Source of the DNA: Gordonia prachuapensis
GTDB lineage: Bacteria; Actinomycetota; Actinomycetes; Mycobacteriales; Mycobacteriaceae
Length of the DNA: 64,000 nt
Direction: 5' to 3'
Assembly (NCBI RefSeq): GCF_036350515.1
Contig: NZ_JAZDUE010000014.1
Coordinates: 1-64,000, forward strand
In this document: positions 36,281 to 44,532 of the stretch, in pieces
How positions within the stretch are numbered: position 1 is the stretch's first letter
Layout of the letters: the number at the start of each line of letters is the position of its first letter
Translations under genes and position numbers: made by a program
The notes under the pieces: model-generated
What the model saw: the letters and a program-made list of their open reading frames with translations, nothing else
What the model was told of the DNA's origin: nothing
Databases searched by the model: none

Positions 36281-37060
36281 ATGACGTCGACCTCACCGAC
36301 CGACCCGGGCGTGCCGCGCCTCGGTGACGTCGTCGCGGTCCTGGCGGTGAAGCGCCTCGGTGAGGCGAAGACACGACTGGCGGCGAGCCGGGCGTCCGCA
36401 TCCGACGGACTGCACCGCGAACTGGTGTTGGCGATGTTGCTGGACACCATGGACGCGCTGCGGCGCTCCGGCATCGACCACTCGGTCGTGATCAGCCCCG
36501 ACGACGGGGTCCTCGCTGCCGCGCACAGAGTCGGCGCGGCGAGTGTGCGGGAGTCGGCGGGACGCGGTGCGGGGCTCGACCGACTCAACCAGGCGTATGC
36601 CGACGCGGCCACCGTCGCCCGGCGGCGCTGGCCGACGGCGCGGACCGTGATGCTCGTGCAGGCAGACCTGCCCGCCGCGACCCCGGACAGCTTCCGGTCG
36701 GTGGTGATCCAGGCCCGCGGGATGCGTCAGGCGGTACTCGCCGATCGCGACGGCGCCGGGACGACGCTGCTGTTGCGCCGATCCGACATCTTGGAGCCGC
36801 CACACTTCGGCCCGGATTCGGCTGCCGCTCACCGGGAGGCGGGCGCCGTGGAACTCGATCCCGAGCACCTTCGGTGGGCCGACCTGCGGACCGATGTCGA
36901 CACCGCCGAGGACCTCGACGCCGCCCTGGCATTGGGTGTGGGCCATCACACCGCGGCCGCGCTGGGGAAGCGACATCCTGCGCCGGAGCGAGCACCCGCG
37001 ATGGCATCGGAACCGATGTCGGTGACCAAACGCTTCAGGCCCGCGCGGGATGCGTCATGA
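36281..37060 (+). CDS. fbiD: Phosphoenolpyruvate/2-phospho-L-lactate guanylyltransferase of F420 synthesis
   Basis: A 259-residue nucleotidyltransferase of the CofC/FbiD family, which activates phosphoenolpyruvate (or 2-phospholactate) with GTP for cofactor F420. The motifs are VAVLAVKRLGEAKTRLA at the N-terminus, LVQADLPAATPDSF with the metal-binding aspartate, and GAGTTLLLRR. Several in-frame starts exist (GTG 36257, ATG 36272 and 36281) without a clear ribosome binding site; I use 36281. It precedes ppk1 by 7 bp, the same order as Rv2983-Rv2984. An F420-type enzyme lies at 44002-44499. Confidence 0.88.
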   Translation: MTSTSPTDPGVPRLGDVVAVLAVKRLGEAKTRLAASRASASDGLHRELVLAMLLDTMDALRRSGIDHSVVISPDDGVLAAAHRVGAASVRESAGRGAGLDRLNQAYADAATVARRRWPTARTVMLVQADLPAATPDSFRSVVIQARGMRQAVLADRDGAGTTLLLRRSDILEPPHFGPDSAAAHREAGAVELDPEHLRWADLRTDVDTAEDLDAALALGVGHHTAAALGKRHPAPERAPAMASEPMSVTKRFRPARDAS

Positions 37061-37067
37061 TTGAACG

Positions 37068-39251
37068 GTGAGCCCTGCCGACGACATCGCCACCCAGCCG
37101 GTCACCTCGATTCCCGGTGCGCCGCCCGCGGCGACACTCGTCCCGGACGAGTCCGCCGACCTGCCCGACGATCGCTACCTCAATCGCGAACTGAGCTGGC
37201 TGGACTTCAATTCCCGCGTTCTCGCGCTCGCCGAGGACACCTCCATCGCGTTGCTGGAGCGCGCGAAGTTCCTGGCCATCTTCGCGTCCAACCTCGACGA
37301 GTTCTTCATGGTGCGCGTGGCCGGTCTCAAACGACGCGACGAGACGGGACTGTCGGTGCGCTCGGCCGACGGCCTGTCCCCACGCGAGCAGTTGCGACGA
37401 ATCGCGGCCCGCACCCAGACCATCGCCGACCGGCACGCGCGGGTGTTCCTCGATTCGGTCGACCCGGCCTTGGCCGACAACGACATACATGTGGTCACGT
37501 GGGCCGAGTTGTCGCAGGAACAGAAGGCACGGCTGGTCGATTACTTCCACGAGGATGTCTTCCCGGTTCTCACCCCGCTGGCTGTGGACCCGGCGCACCC
37601 GTTCCCGTACATCAGCGGACTGTCGTTGAACCTGGCTGTGACGGTGAGAGATGCCAACGAGGGCGGCGAACATTTCGCACGCATCAAGGTTCCCGACAAC
37701 GTCAGCCGACTGATCCGGGTCGACAGTCTGATGCGCCGTTCCGACCCGTCCAAGAAGGACGACCAACAGACGATCTTGCTTCCACTCGAGACACTGATCG
37801 CGGCGAATCTCGAGCATTTGTTCCCGGGTATGGAAATCGTTGAGCACCACGCATTCCGGATCACCCGAAATGCCGATTTCGAGGTCGAGGAGGACCGCGA
37901 CGAGGATCTGCTGCAGGCGCTCGAACGCGAGCTCGCCCGCCGGCGGTTCGGCTCCCCGGTCCGCCTCGAGGTCGCCGACGACATGAGTGAGCACATGCTC
38001 GAACTCCTGCTGCGCGAACTCGACGTGAACCCCGACGACGTCATCCAGGTTCCCGGCCTGCTCGACCTCTCCTGCCTCTTCGAGGTTCACGGACTCGACC
38101 GTCCGCAGCTCAAGGACCGGCCGTTCGTCCCCGCGACCCATCCCGCCTTCGGCGAGCGCGAGACTCCCAAGAGTGTGTTCTCGACCCTCCGCGAGGGTGA
38201 TGTGCTCGTCCATCACCCGTACGACTCGTTCTCCACCAGCGTGCAGCGCTTCATCGAGCAGGCGGCCGCGGATCCGCAGGTCCTCGCGATCAAACAGACG
38301 CTCTACCGCACCTCGGGCGACTCCCCGATCGTCAACGCACTCATCGACGCAGCCGCCGCCGGCAAGCAGGTCGTCGCACTGGTGGAGATCAAGGCGAGGT
38401 TCGATGAGCAGGCGAACATCAAGTGGGCCAGGCAACTCGAGCAAGCAGGTGTGCACGTCGTCTACGGTCTCGTCGGCCTGAAGACGCACTGTAAGACGTG
38501 CCTCGTGGTGCGACGCGAGGGCTCGTCCATCCGGCGCTACTGCCACATCGGAACCGGAAACTACAACCCGAAGACGGCCCGGCTCTACGAGGACGTCGGC
38601 CTGTTCACCGCTGCACCCGACATCGGTGCCGACCTCACCGATCTGTTCAACACGTTGACCGGGTACTCACGGAAGAAGGAGTACCGCAACATTCTCGTGG
38701 CACCGCACGGGATCCGGTCGGGCATCATCGAGCGGATCAACGGCGAGATCGATCGGCATCTCCAGGGTGATACGCGGGCGCGGGTCCAGGTCAAGGCGAA
38801 CGCGCTCGTCGACGAGCAGGTCATCGACGCGCTCTATCGCGCGTCGCAGAGCGGCGTACCGGTGGACATCGTGGTCCGTGGGATCTGTGCCCTGCGTCCG
38901 GGGATGCCCGGCATCAGCGAGAACATCGTGGTGCGATCCATTCTCGGCCAGTTCCTGGAACATTCGCGGGTTCTGTACTTCGGGGCGCAGGACGAGTACT
39001 GGATCGGTAGCGCCGACATGATGCACCGCAATCTCGACCGCCGGGTCGAGGTGATGGTGCAGGTGCGCGATCATCGCCTGACCAGCGAGCTGAACGACGT
39101 GTTCGCCTCGGCACTCGATCCGCGCACGCGATGCTGGGAGCTGCAGTCGGATGGCAGTTGGGTCGCGTCACCGGCGGCAGGCGAGGAGGTCCGCGATCAC
39201 CAGCGGCAGATGATTCGGCGCAATCGCCGACGGCCCGACCCGAACTCGTGA
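37068..39251 (+). CDS. ppk1: Polyphosphate kinase 1
   Basis: This enzyme makes polyphosphate from ATP at the membrane. The 727-residue protein shows the four expected domains: N-terminal YLNRELSWLDFNSRVL, the head domain SNLDEFFMVRV, and two phospholipase-D-like C-terminal domains. The phosphorylated histidine is in RRYCHIGTGNYN near residue 493, and HHPYDSF and KARFDEQANI also belong to the active site. GTG 37068 follows fbiD by 7 bp. mutT1 follows by 37 bp on the same strand. Confidence 0.96.
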   Translation: MSPADDIATQPVTSIPGAPPAATLVPDESADLPDDRYLNRELSWLDFNSRVLALAEDTSIALLERAKFLAIFASNLDEFFMVRVAGLKRRDETGLSVRSADGLSPREQLRRIAARTQTIADRHARVFLDSVDPALADNDIHVVTWAELSQEQKARLVDYFHEDVFPVLTPLAVDPAHPFPYISGLSLNLAVTVRDANEGGEHFARIKVPDNVSRLIRVDSLMRRSDPSKKDDQQTILLPLETLIAANLEHLFPGMEIVEHHAFRITRNADFEVEEDRDEDLLQALERELARRRFGSPVRLEVADDMSEHMLELLLRELDVNPDDVIQVPGLLDLSCLFEVHGLDRPQLKDRPFVPATHPAFGERETPKSVFSTLREGDVLVHHPYDSFSTSVQRFIEQAAADPQVLAIKQTLYRTSGDSPIVNALIDAAAAGKQVVALVEIKARFDEQANIKWARQLEQAGVHVVYGLVGLKTHCKTCLVVRREGSSIRRYCHIGTGNYNPKTARLYEDVGLFTAAPDIGADLTDLFNTLTGYSRKKEYRNILVAPHGIRSGIIERINGEIDRHLQGDTRARVQVKANALVDEQVIDALYRASQSGVPVDIVVRGICALRPGMPGISENIVVRSILGQFLEHSRVLYFGAQDEYWIGSADMMHRNLDRRVEVMVQVRDHRLTSELNDVFASALDPRTRCWELQSDGSWVASPAAGEEVRDHQRQMIRRNRRRPDPNS

Positions 39252-39288
39252 ACCTGTCCGCAATCTCGAACACCTAGGATTCGCTTCG

Positions 39289-40203
39289 ATGTCCAAGGCA
39301 ACGAAGACGGTGTGGGCCGCGGGTGGCGTGCTCTGGCGGCCGACCCGCGGCGGCGGCGTCGAGATCTGTCTCGTCCACCGGCCCGACTACGACGACTGGA
39401 CGCTGCCCAAGGGCAAGATCGATGACGGGGAGACGTTGATCACCACCGCGGTCCGCGAACTGCGGGAGGAGACCGGGCAACTCAGCAAGCTCGGCCGTCA
39501 TCTCCTCGATGTCTCCTACGACGTCCCCAGCGGCCGTAAGCGGGTGCGTTACTGGGCGGCGCGTGCGCTCGGCGGCGACTTCTGGCCCAACCACGAGATC
39601 GACGATCTGCGGTGGCTCGAACCGTCGTCGGCGGCGTCGCTGCTGAGTTACCCCCTGGACCGCAAGGTTCTCAAGGAGTTCGAACGGCTACCGGCCGATC
39701 TGCACACCCTGCTGCTGGTGCGGCATGCCCGCGCCGGTTCGCGCTCCCGGTTCAAGGGCGACGACCGACTCCGGCCGCTCGACCGGCTCGGACGGTCGCA
39801 GGCACGCGAACTCGCCTCGCTCCTCGGCAGCTTCGGCGCCGAGCGCCTGCACGCCGCCGACCGGGTGCGGTGCGAGCAGACATTGGCCCCCACCGCCGAC
39901 CGGCTGGGCGTGGCGATCGTCTCCGAGCCGGCGTTGGCGGAGGAGGCCTATCGGGAGAATCCGGATGCCGCGCACCGCCGTATCCGCGAGATCGCGACCG
40001 ACACGTCCGCGATCCATGCGGTATGTAGTCAGGGCAAGGTCATCCCACCGCTGATGCGGTGGTGGGCCGACGAGGACAAACTATCGCTGCCCGCCAAGCG
40101 CAATCGCAAGGCCAGCGTCTGGGTGCTGTCGACCTTCGAGGGGCGGTTGCTTGCGGCCGACCACATCGACAGTCCGCTGCCGCACACCGACCGCGAGGAC
40201 TGA
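39289..40203 (+). CDS. mutT1: MutT1: NUDIX hydrolase fused to a histidine phosphatase domain
   Basis: A 304-residue sanitizing enzyme that removes 8-oxo-dGTP and cleaves diadenosine polyphosphates in mycobacteria. Residues 8-135 form a NUDIX domain with the box GKIDDGETLITTAVRELREE. Residues 145-300 form a histidine phosphatase domain with LLVRHARAG, although the second half of its active site is less distinct. The same fusion is seen in mycobacterial MutT1 (Rv2985). It is downstream of ppk1, and a convergent terminator separates it from hupB. Confidence 0.93.
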   Translation: MSKATKTVWAAGGVLWRPTRGGGVEICLVHRPDYDDWTLPKGKIDDGETLITTAVRELREETGQLSKLGRHLLDVSYDVPSGRKRVRYWAARALGGDFWPNHEIDDLRWLEPSSAASLLSYPLDRKVLKEFERLPADLHTLLLVRHARAGSRSRFKGDDRLRPLDRLGRSQARELASLLGSFGAERLHAADRVRCEQTLAPTADRLGVAIVSEPALAEEAYRENPDAAHRRIREIATDTSAIHAVCSQGKVIPPLMRWWADEDKLSLPAKRNRKASVWVLSTFEGRLLAADHIDSPLPHTDRED

Positions 40204-40227
40204 CACCGAGGACTGCGTTCACACCAC

Positions 40228-40264
40228 TTCGGCCCCAGACGGGGGAAGACCGTCGGGGGCCGAA
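40228..40264. terminator. Convergent terminator between mutT1 and hupB
   Basis: TTCGGCCCCAGACGG and CCGTCGGGGGCCGAA form a 15-bp stem with a single mismatch around a short loop. It lies between the convergent stops of mutT1 (40203) and hupB (40296) and can work for either strand. Confidence 0.75.
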
Positions 40265-40295
40265 GGGGTGATCGGGTGAAAAGCGGTGCGGTGCC

Positions 40296-40898
40296 TCAGC
40301 GCCGACCGGTTGTCTTCTTGGCGGCTGTCTTCTTCGCCGGAGCCTTCTTGGCCGCGGTCTTCTTGGCCGGAGCCTTCTTGGCTGCGGTCTTCTTGGCCGG
40401 AGCCTTCTTGGCCGCCGTGGTCTTCTTGGCTGCCGTCGTCTTCTTGGCCGGAGCCTTCTTGGCCGCCGTGGTCTTCTTGGCCGCGGTCGTCTTCTTGGCC
40501 GGAGCCTTCTTGGCTGCGGTCTTCTTGGCGGCTGTCTTCTTGGCAGCAGCCGTCTTCTTCGCCGGGGCCGCGGTGGTGCCGCTTCCGCGCTTCACCGCCG
40601 GGCCGCTGGCGGACAGCTTCTGCTTGCCCGCGACGACGGCCTTGAACTGGGCACCCGGACGGAACGCGGGAACCGAAGTGGCGCGCACCTTCACGGTCTC
40701 ACCGGTGCGAGGGTTGCGAGCCACACGAGGAGCGCGCTTGCGCTTCTCGAAGACACCGAAACCGGTGATGGTCACGCTCTCGCCCTTGTTGACTGCCCGG
40801 ACGATCGTGTCCACGACGAGCTCGACGGCGGCTGTCGCAGTCTTGCGATCCGCATCGAGCTTTTTGGTCAGCTCATCAATGAGCTCTGCTTTGTTCAT
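40296..40898 (-). CDS. hupB: HU-type nucleoid protein with a Lys/Ala/Pro repeat tail (HupB)
   Basis: A 200-residue DNA-bending protein that compacts the chromosome. Residues 1-90 are the HU fold (MNKAELIDELTKKLDAD, GFGVFEKRKRAPRVARNP). Residues 100-200 are tandem PAKKT/AAKK repeats, the histone-H1-like tail characteristic of Mycobacteriales, and the DNA there is highly repetitive, so its copy number may vary between strains. GGAGG lies 6 bp before ATG 40898. The frame continues to 41048 but is not conserved. The 173 bp upstream should contain its promoter; I see no clear -35/-10 pair. Confidence 0.96.
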   Translation of the reverse strand: MNKAELIDELTKKLDADRKTATAAVELVVDTIVRAVNKGESVTITGFGVFEKRKRAPRVARNPRTGETVKVRATSVPAFRPGAQFKAVVAGKQKLSASGPAVKRGSGTTAAPAKKTAAAKKTAAKKTAAKKAPAKKTTAAKKTTAAKKAPAKKTTAAKKTTAAKKAPAKKTAAKKAPAKKTAAKKAPAKKTAAKKTTGRR

Positions 40899-41071
40899 CG
40901 AAACCTCCGCAAGCTGTTCTGACCCATCGGTAGGCCAGCTAACTCCACACGGTAAACGCCGAATTCGAAAACGTCCATCTTCCACGCCAATTAACCAGGC
41001 ATGTTGCGAAATCGAAAGCAGGAATCGGTTTCCGGGGACGGCGTCCAACGGGCCGCGGAGGTGCTCGCAGA

Positions 41072-41665
41072 TCAGCCCGGAAGGGTCGCCGGCTTGAAGC
41101 CCGGACGGCTGCGCTCGAACTCAGAAATCGCTTCTACCTGCCGTAATGTCAGTCCGATGTCGTCGAGACCCTCCATCAGACGCCAGCGTGTGTAGTCATC
41201 AATTGCCAACGGCACCACGAGGTCTCCGGCGGTGACCGTCCGATCGGCAAGACTGACCGTCAGTTCCAGTCCGGGCTGTTCCTCGAGACGCTTCCAGAGC
41301 AATTCGACGTCGGACTGCTCGACCTCGGCGGCGACCAGACCGGCCTTGCCGGCGTTGCCGCGGAAGATGTCGGCGAAACGGGACGAGATGACGACCCGAA
41401 AGCCGAAGTCCGACAGCGCCCAGACGGCGTGCTCGCGAGACGACCCCGTTCCGAAGTCGGGGCCCGCGACGAGAACCGAGCCTCGGCTCCAGGGTTCGTT
41501 GTTCAGGATGAAGTCCGGGTCGCTGCGCCAACTGGCGAACAGCCCGTCCTCAAAGCCGGTGCGGGTCACGCGCTTCAGGTAGACCGCGGGGATGATCTGG
41601 TCGGTGTCGACATTGCTGCGGCGCAGCGGCACGCCGATGCCGGTGTGGGTGATGAAGGGTTCCAT
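41072..41665 (-). CDS. leuD: 3-isopropylmalate dehydratase small subunit
   Basis: The swivel-domain subunit that completes isopropylmalate isomerase with LeuC in leucine synthesis. The 197-residue protein begins MEPFITHTGIGVPLRRSNVDTDQI and contains GTGSSREHAVWAL, which forms part of the substrate site. It starts 44 bp after leuC in the same direction and is presumably cotranscribed. The order leuC-leuD followed by hupB is as in mycobacteria. Confidence 0.96.
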   Translation of the reverse strand: MEPFITHTGIGVPLRRSNVDTDQIIPAVYLKRVTRTGFEDGLFASWRSDPDFILNNEPWSRGSVLVAGPDFGTGSSREHAVWALSDFGFRVVISSRFADIFRGNAGKAGLVAAEVEQSDVELLWKRLEEQPGLELTVSLADRTVTAGDLVVPLAIDDYTRWRLMEGLDDIGLTLRQVEAISEFERSRPGFKPATLPG

Positions 41666-41709
41666 GGCCTCGATCCGATCGTCTGGAGGATTGTGAGTGA
41701 GGTCTCGCG

Positions 41710-43146
41710 TCAGCCGAGATCCGCGGGAGCCGAGAGGGTGCCGCGGACGGCGGTGGCCGCCGCCACACCCGGCGAGACGAGGTGGGTCCGGCCGCCCTTG
41801 CCCTGCCGCCCTTCGAAGTTGCGGTTCGACGTCGACGCGCAGCGTTCACCTGGCGACAGCTGGTCGGGGTTCATCCCAAGGCACATCGAGCACCCGGCCT
41901 GGCGCCATTCCGCGCCGGCGGCCTCGAAGATCGCGCCCAGACCTTCCTCTTCTGCCTGCGCACGGACGCGCATCGATCCCGGCACGATGAGCATCCGCAT
42001 TCCGTCGGCGACCGTGCGGCCCTTGAGGATGTCGGCGACCGCACGCAGATCCTCGATGCGCCCGTTGGTGCACGAACCGACGAAAACCGTGTCCACCTTC
42101 ACGTCGCGCAGCGGGGTCCCCGGTTGCAGGTCCATGTACTCCAGCGCTCGACGGGCCGCGGTCGCCGCCGTCTCGTCGGCGATCTGTTCGGGGTCGGGCA
42201 CACGGGATCCGAGTGGGAGCCCCTGTCCGGGGTTCGTTCCCCAGGTGACGAACGGAGTCAGCGCGGAGGCGTCGATGTGGACCTCCGCATCGAACTCCGC
42301 TCCGGGATCGGTTCGCAGACTGTCCCAATAGGCCACCGCGGCATCCCAGTCCGCACCGGTCGGCGCGTGCGGGCGGCCCTTCAGGAAGTCGTAGGTGACC
42401 TGATCCGGGGCGATCATGCCGGCGCGCGCGCCCGCCTCGATCGACATGTTGCAGATGGTCATGCGGGCTTCCATGGACAGCTTTTCGATGGCGGCGCCGC
42501 GGTATTCGAGGATGTGGCCCTGTCCGCCGCCGGTGCCGATCTTGGCGATGACGGCGAGAATGAGGTCCTTGCTCGTGACACCGGGAGGCAGTTCACCGTC
42601 GACGGTGATGGCCATCGTCTTGAAGGGGCGCAACGACAGCGTCTGTGTGGCCAGGACGTGCTCGACCTCCGACGTGCCGATCCCCATCGCGATCGAGCCG
42701 AAGGCGCCGTGCGTCGAGGTATGGCTGTCACCGCAGACCACGGTCATGCCGGGCTGGGTGAGTCCCAACTGCGGCCCGACGACATGGACGATGCCCTGTT
42801 CGGCATCCCCCATGGGATGCAGACGGATTCCGAACTCCTCGCAGTTACGGCGCAGTGTGTCGACCTGGGTCCGTGAGACCTCGTCGGCGATCGGTTTGAA
42901 GATGTCCACCGTGGGCACGTTGTGATCTTCGGTGGCGATCGTCAGGTCAGGACGTCGAACCGGTCGGCCGGCCATGCGGAGTCCGTCGAAGGCCTGGGGA
43001 CTGGTCACCTCGTGGACGAGGTGGAGGTCGATGTAGATCAGGTCGGGATTGCGGTTTCCGGCGGCATCCTCATCGCCGCGTGCGACGACATGGTCGTCCC
43101 ACACCTTCTCGGCAAGAGTACGCGGTGCGGCGGGGCTGGAACTCAT
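41710..43146 (-). CDS. leuC: 3-isopropylmalate dehydratase large subunit
   Basis: The aconitase-type large subunit, which interconverts 2- and 3-isopropylmalate. The 478-residue protein has the cluster-binding cysteines in VFVGSCTNGR and in CSMCLGMNPDQL, so a 4Fe-4S centre is intact. I use ATG 43146 with GAGAAG upstream rather than the frame start at 43191. A divergent IclR gene begins only 74 bp away, and the shared region holds a probable operator, so leuCD is likely regulated by it. Confidence 0.96.
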   Translation of the reverse strand: MSSSPAAPRTLAEKVWDDHVVARGDEDAAGNRNPDLIYIDLHLVHEVTSPQAFDGLRMAGRPVRRPDLTIATEDHNVPTVDIFKPIADEVSRTQVDTLRRNCEEFGIRLHPMGDAEQGIVHVVGPQLGLTQPGMTVVCGDSHTSTHGAFGSIAMGIGTSEVEHVLATQTLSLRPFKTMAITVDGELPPGVTSKDLILAVIAKIGTGGGQGHILEYRGAAIEKLSMEARMTICNMSIEAGARAGMIAPDQVTYDFLKGRPHAPTGADWDAAVAYWDSLRTDPGAEFDAEVHIDASALTPFVTWGTNPGQGLPLGSRVPDPEQIADETAATAARRALEYMDLQPGTPLRDVKVDTVFVGSCTNGRIEDLRAVADILKGRTVADGMRMLIVPGSMRVRAQAEEEGLGAIFEAAGAEWRQAGCSMCLGMNPDQLSPGERCASTSNRNFEGRQGKGGRTHLVSPGVAAATAVRGTLSAPADLG

Positions 43147-43190
43147 GGCACTTCTCGCATCTCGTTGGCTGTGGCCCACCAATGGTGGCA

Positions 43191-43202
43191 TCTCATTATC
43201 TG
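43191..43202. promoter_or_regulatory. Candidate LtbR-type operator in the leuC / iclR intergenic region
   Basis: TCTCATTATCTG at 43191-43202 matches, in inverse orientation, 10 of 12 positions of the LtbR motif of Corynebacterium as I remember it (CAYATAGTGRGA). It overlaps GATAAT, a likely -10 element for leuC on the minus strand. A separate palindrome CCACCAATGGTGG lies at 43176-43188. The motif recall is from memory and should be verified. Confidence 0.5.
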
Positions 43203-43208
43203 GGACGC

Positions 43209-43214
43209 TAATAT
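43209..43214 (+). promoter_or_regulatory. Candidate -10 element of the IclR gene (leaderless)
   Basis: TAATAT at 43209-43214 ends 6 bp before the ATG at 43221, so transcription would begin at or next to the start codon. A weak -35 (GTGGCA, 43185-43190) lies 18 bp upstream. Together with the operator at 43191-43202, this suggests autoregulation, which is inference. Confidence 0.4.
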
Positions 43215-43220
43215 CGTCCT

Positions 43221-43955
43221 ATGGGAAAGGATAGCGCATCGCCGACGACGAGCGGAATCGGCGTGCTCGACAAATCCGTCGTCGTACTCCAGGCCATCGC
43301 CGACTCGCCGTGCAACCTCACCGAACTCTGTGATCGGACGGGACTGCCACGCGCCACGGCACACCGTCTCGCGGTCGGCCTGGAAACCCACCGCCTGTTG
43401 GCGCGCAACGCATCGGGGCGATGGTGCCCTGGTCCGGCGCTCGGCGAACTCGCCGCTTCCGCCCACGACCCGATCCGCGAAGCCGCACTCATGGTCCTCC
43501 CCCGACTGCGTGAGATCACCGGCGAGTCGGTTCAGGTCTATCGACGCGAGGGCGCCGAGCGGGTGTGCATCGCGGCGATGGAACCGCCGACCGGATTGCG
43601 CGACACGGTGCCCGTCGGGACCCGCTTTCCGATGAGCGCCGGTTCTGCGGCGAAGGTTCTGCTCGCCTGGACGGACCCGAGCACCCAGCGCGCCCTGCTG
43701 CACGACAGTGTCTTCAGCGAACGTGCGCTGTACGAGATACGACGGCGTGGCTGGGCACAGAGCGCCGGTGAGCGAGCCGCGGGCGTGGCGAGTGTGTCGG
43801 CGCCGGTCCGGGACGGCTCCGGAGAGGTCGTCGCCGCCATCTCGGTCTCGGGGCCGATCGACCGGATGGGCCGCCGGCCGGGTTCCCGGTGGGCCGCCGA
43901 CCTGCTGGCCGCCGCCGATGCCATCCACAAGCGCCTCCATCCCACCCGCGGCTGA
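43221..43955 (+). CDS. ltbR: IclR-family regulator, LtbR-like
   Basis: A 244-residue transcription factor with an N-terminal winged helix-turn-helix (NLTELCDRTGLPRATAHRLA, residues 32-51) and a C-terminal effector domain (GTRFPMSAGSAAKVLLAW, VSAPVRDGSGEVVAAISVSGP). It is divergent from leuCD, the position of LtbR in Corynebacterium and of Rv2989 in mycobacteria. LtbR represses leucine and tryptophan genes. The homology plus synteny make that role likely here. No ribosome binding site precedes the ATG, consistent with a leaderless message. Confidence 0.85.
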   Translation: MGKDSASPTTSGIGVLDKSVVVLQAIADSPCNLTELCDRTGLPRATAHRLAVGLETHRLLARNASGRWCPGPALGELAASAHDPIREAALMVLPRLREITGESVQVYRREGAERVCIAAMEPPTGLRDTVPVGTRFPMSAGSAAKVLLAWTDPSTQRALLHDSVFSERALYEIRRRGWAQSAGERAAGVASVSAPVRDGSGEVVAAISVSGPIDRMGRRPGSRWAADLLAAADAIHKRLHPTRG

Positions 43956-44001
43956 GGAGACTGCCACCCCGACGCCGAGGCGGTCGGCTAGCGTCAGTTC
44001 C

Positions 44002-44499
44002 ATGGGAGTCAAACAACGCAGTCAGATCGTGATGTCCGAGGCCGAGATCGACGACTTCGTCGCCACCAGCCGCACCGCGACGCTGGCGACCACGGGTGCC
44101 GACGGCAGCATCCATCTCGTCGCCATGTGGTACGGCATCATCGACGGGGAGATCTGGTTCGAGACGAAGGCGAAATCACAGAAGGCGGTCAACCTGCGGC
44201 GCAACAGCCGCTGCTCGGTGCTCATCGAGGACGGCGACACCTACGACACCCTGCGTGGGGTCGCCTTCGAAGGCACCGCCGAGATCCTCGACGATCCCGA
44301 CTCCTGCCTCAAGATCGGCGTGAGCGTGTGGGAACGCTACACCGGCCCCTACACCGACGAGATGCGCCCGTTCGTCGACCAGATGATGCACAAGCGTGTG
44401 GCCGTGCGCCTCGTCACCGAGCGCGTGCGGTCCTGGGATCACCGCAAGCTCGGGCTCGATCCGATGCCGAAGGCGGGCAGCACGGCACCGTCGGCGTAG
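44002..44499 (+). CDS. Split-barrel flavin/F420-type oxidoreductase (pyridoxamine 5'-phosphate oxidase superfamily)
   Basis: A 165-residue split-barrel protein. MSEAEIDDFVATSRTATLAT, HLVAMWYGIIDGEIWFETK and KAVNLRRNSRCSVLIEDG are typical of the F420-binding FDOR-B subgroup, and mycobacteria have a homologue (Rv2991) in the same place. It could use F420 or heme rather than FMN; the sequence does not settle this. ATG 44002 is chosen because the frame extends upstream through the IclR gene region without similarity. Confidence 0.8.
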   Translation: MGVKQRSQIVMSEAEIDDFVATSRTATLATTGADGSIHLVAMWYGIIDGEIWFETKAKSQKAVNLRRNSRCSVLIEDGDTYDTLRGVAFEGTAEILDDPDSCLKIGVSVWERYTGPYTDEMRPFVDQMMHKRVAVRLVTERVRSWDHRKLGLDPMPKAGSTAPSA

Positions 44500-44532
44500 A
44501 GCCGCCCCTACCCGCCCCGGTCAGATTCCCCG

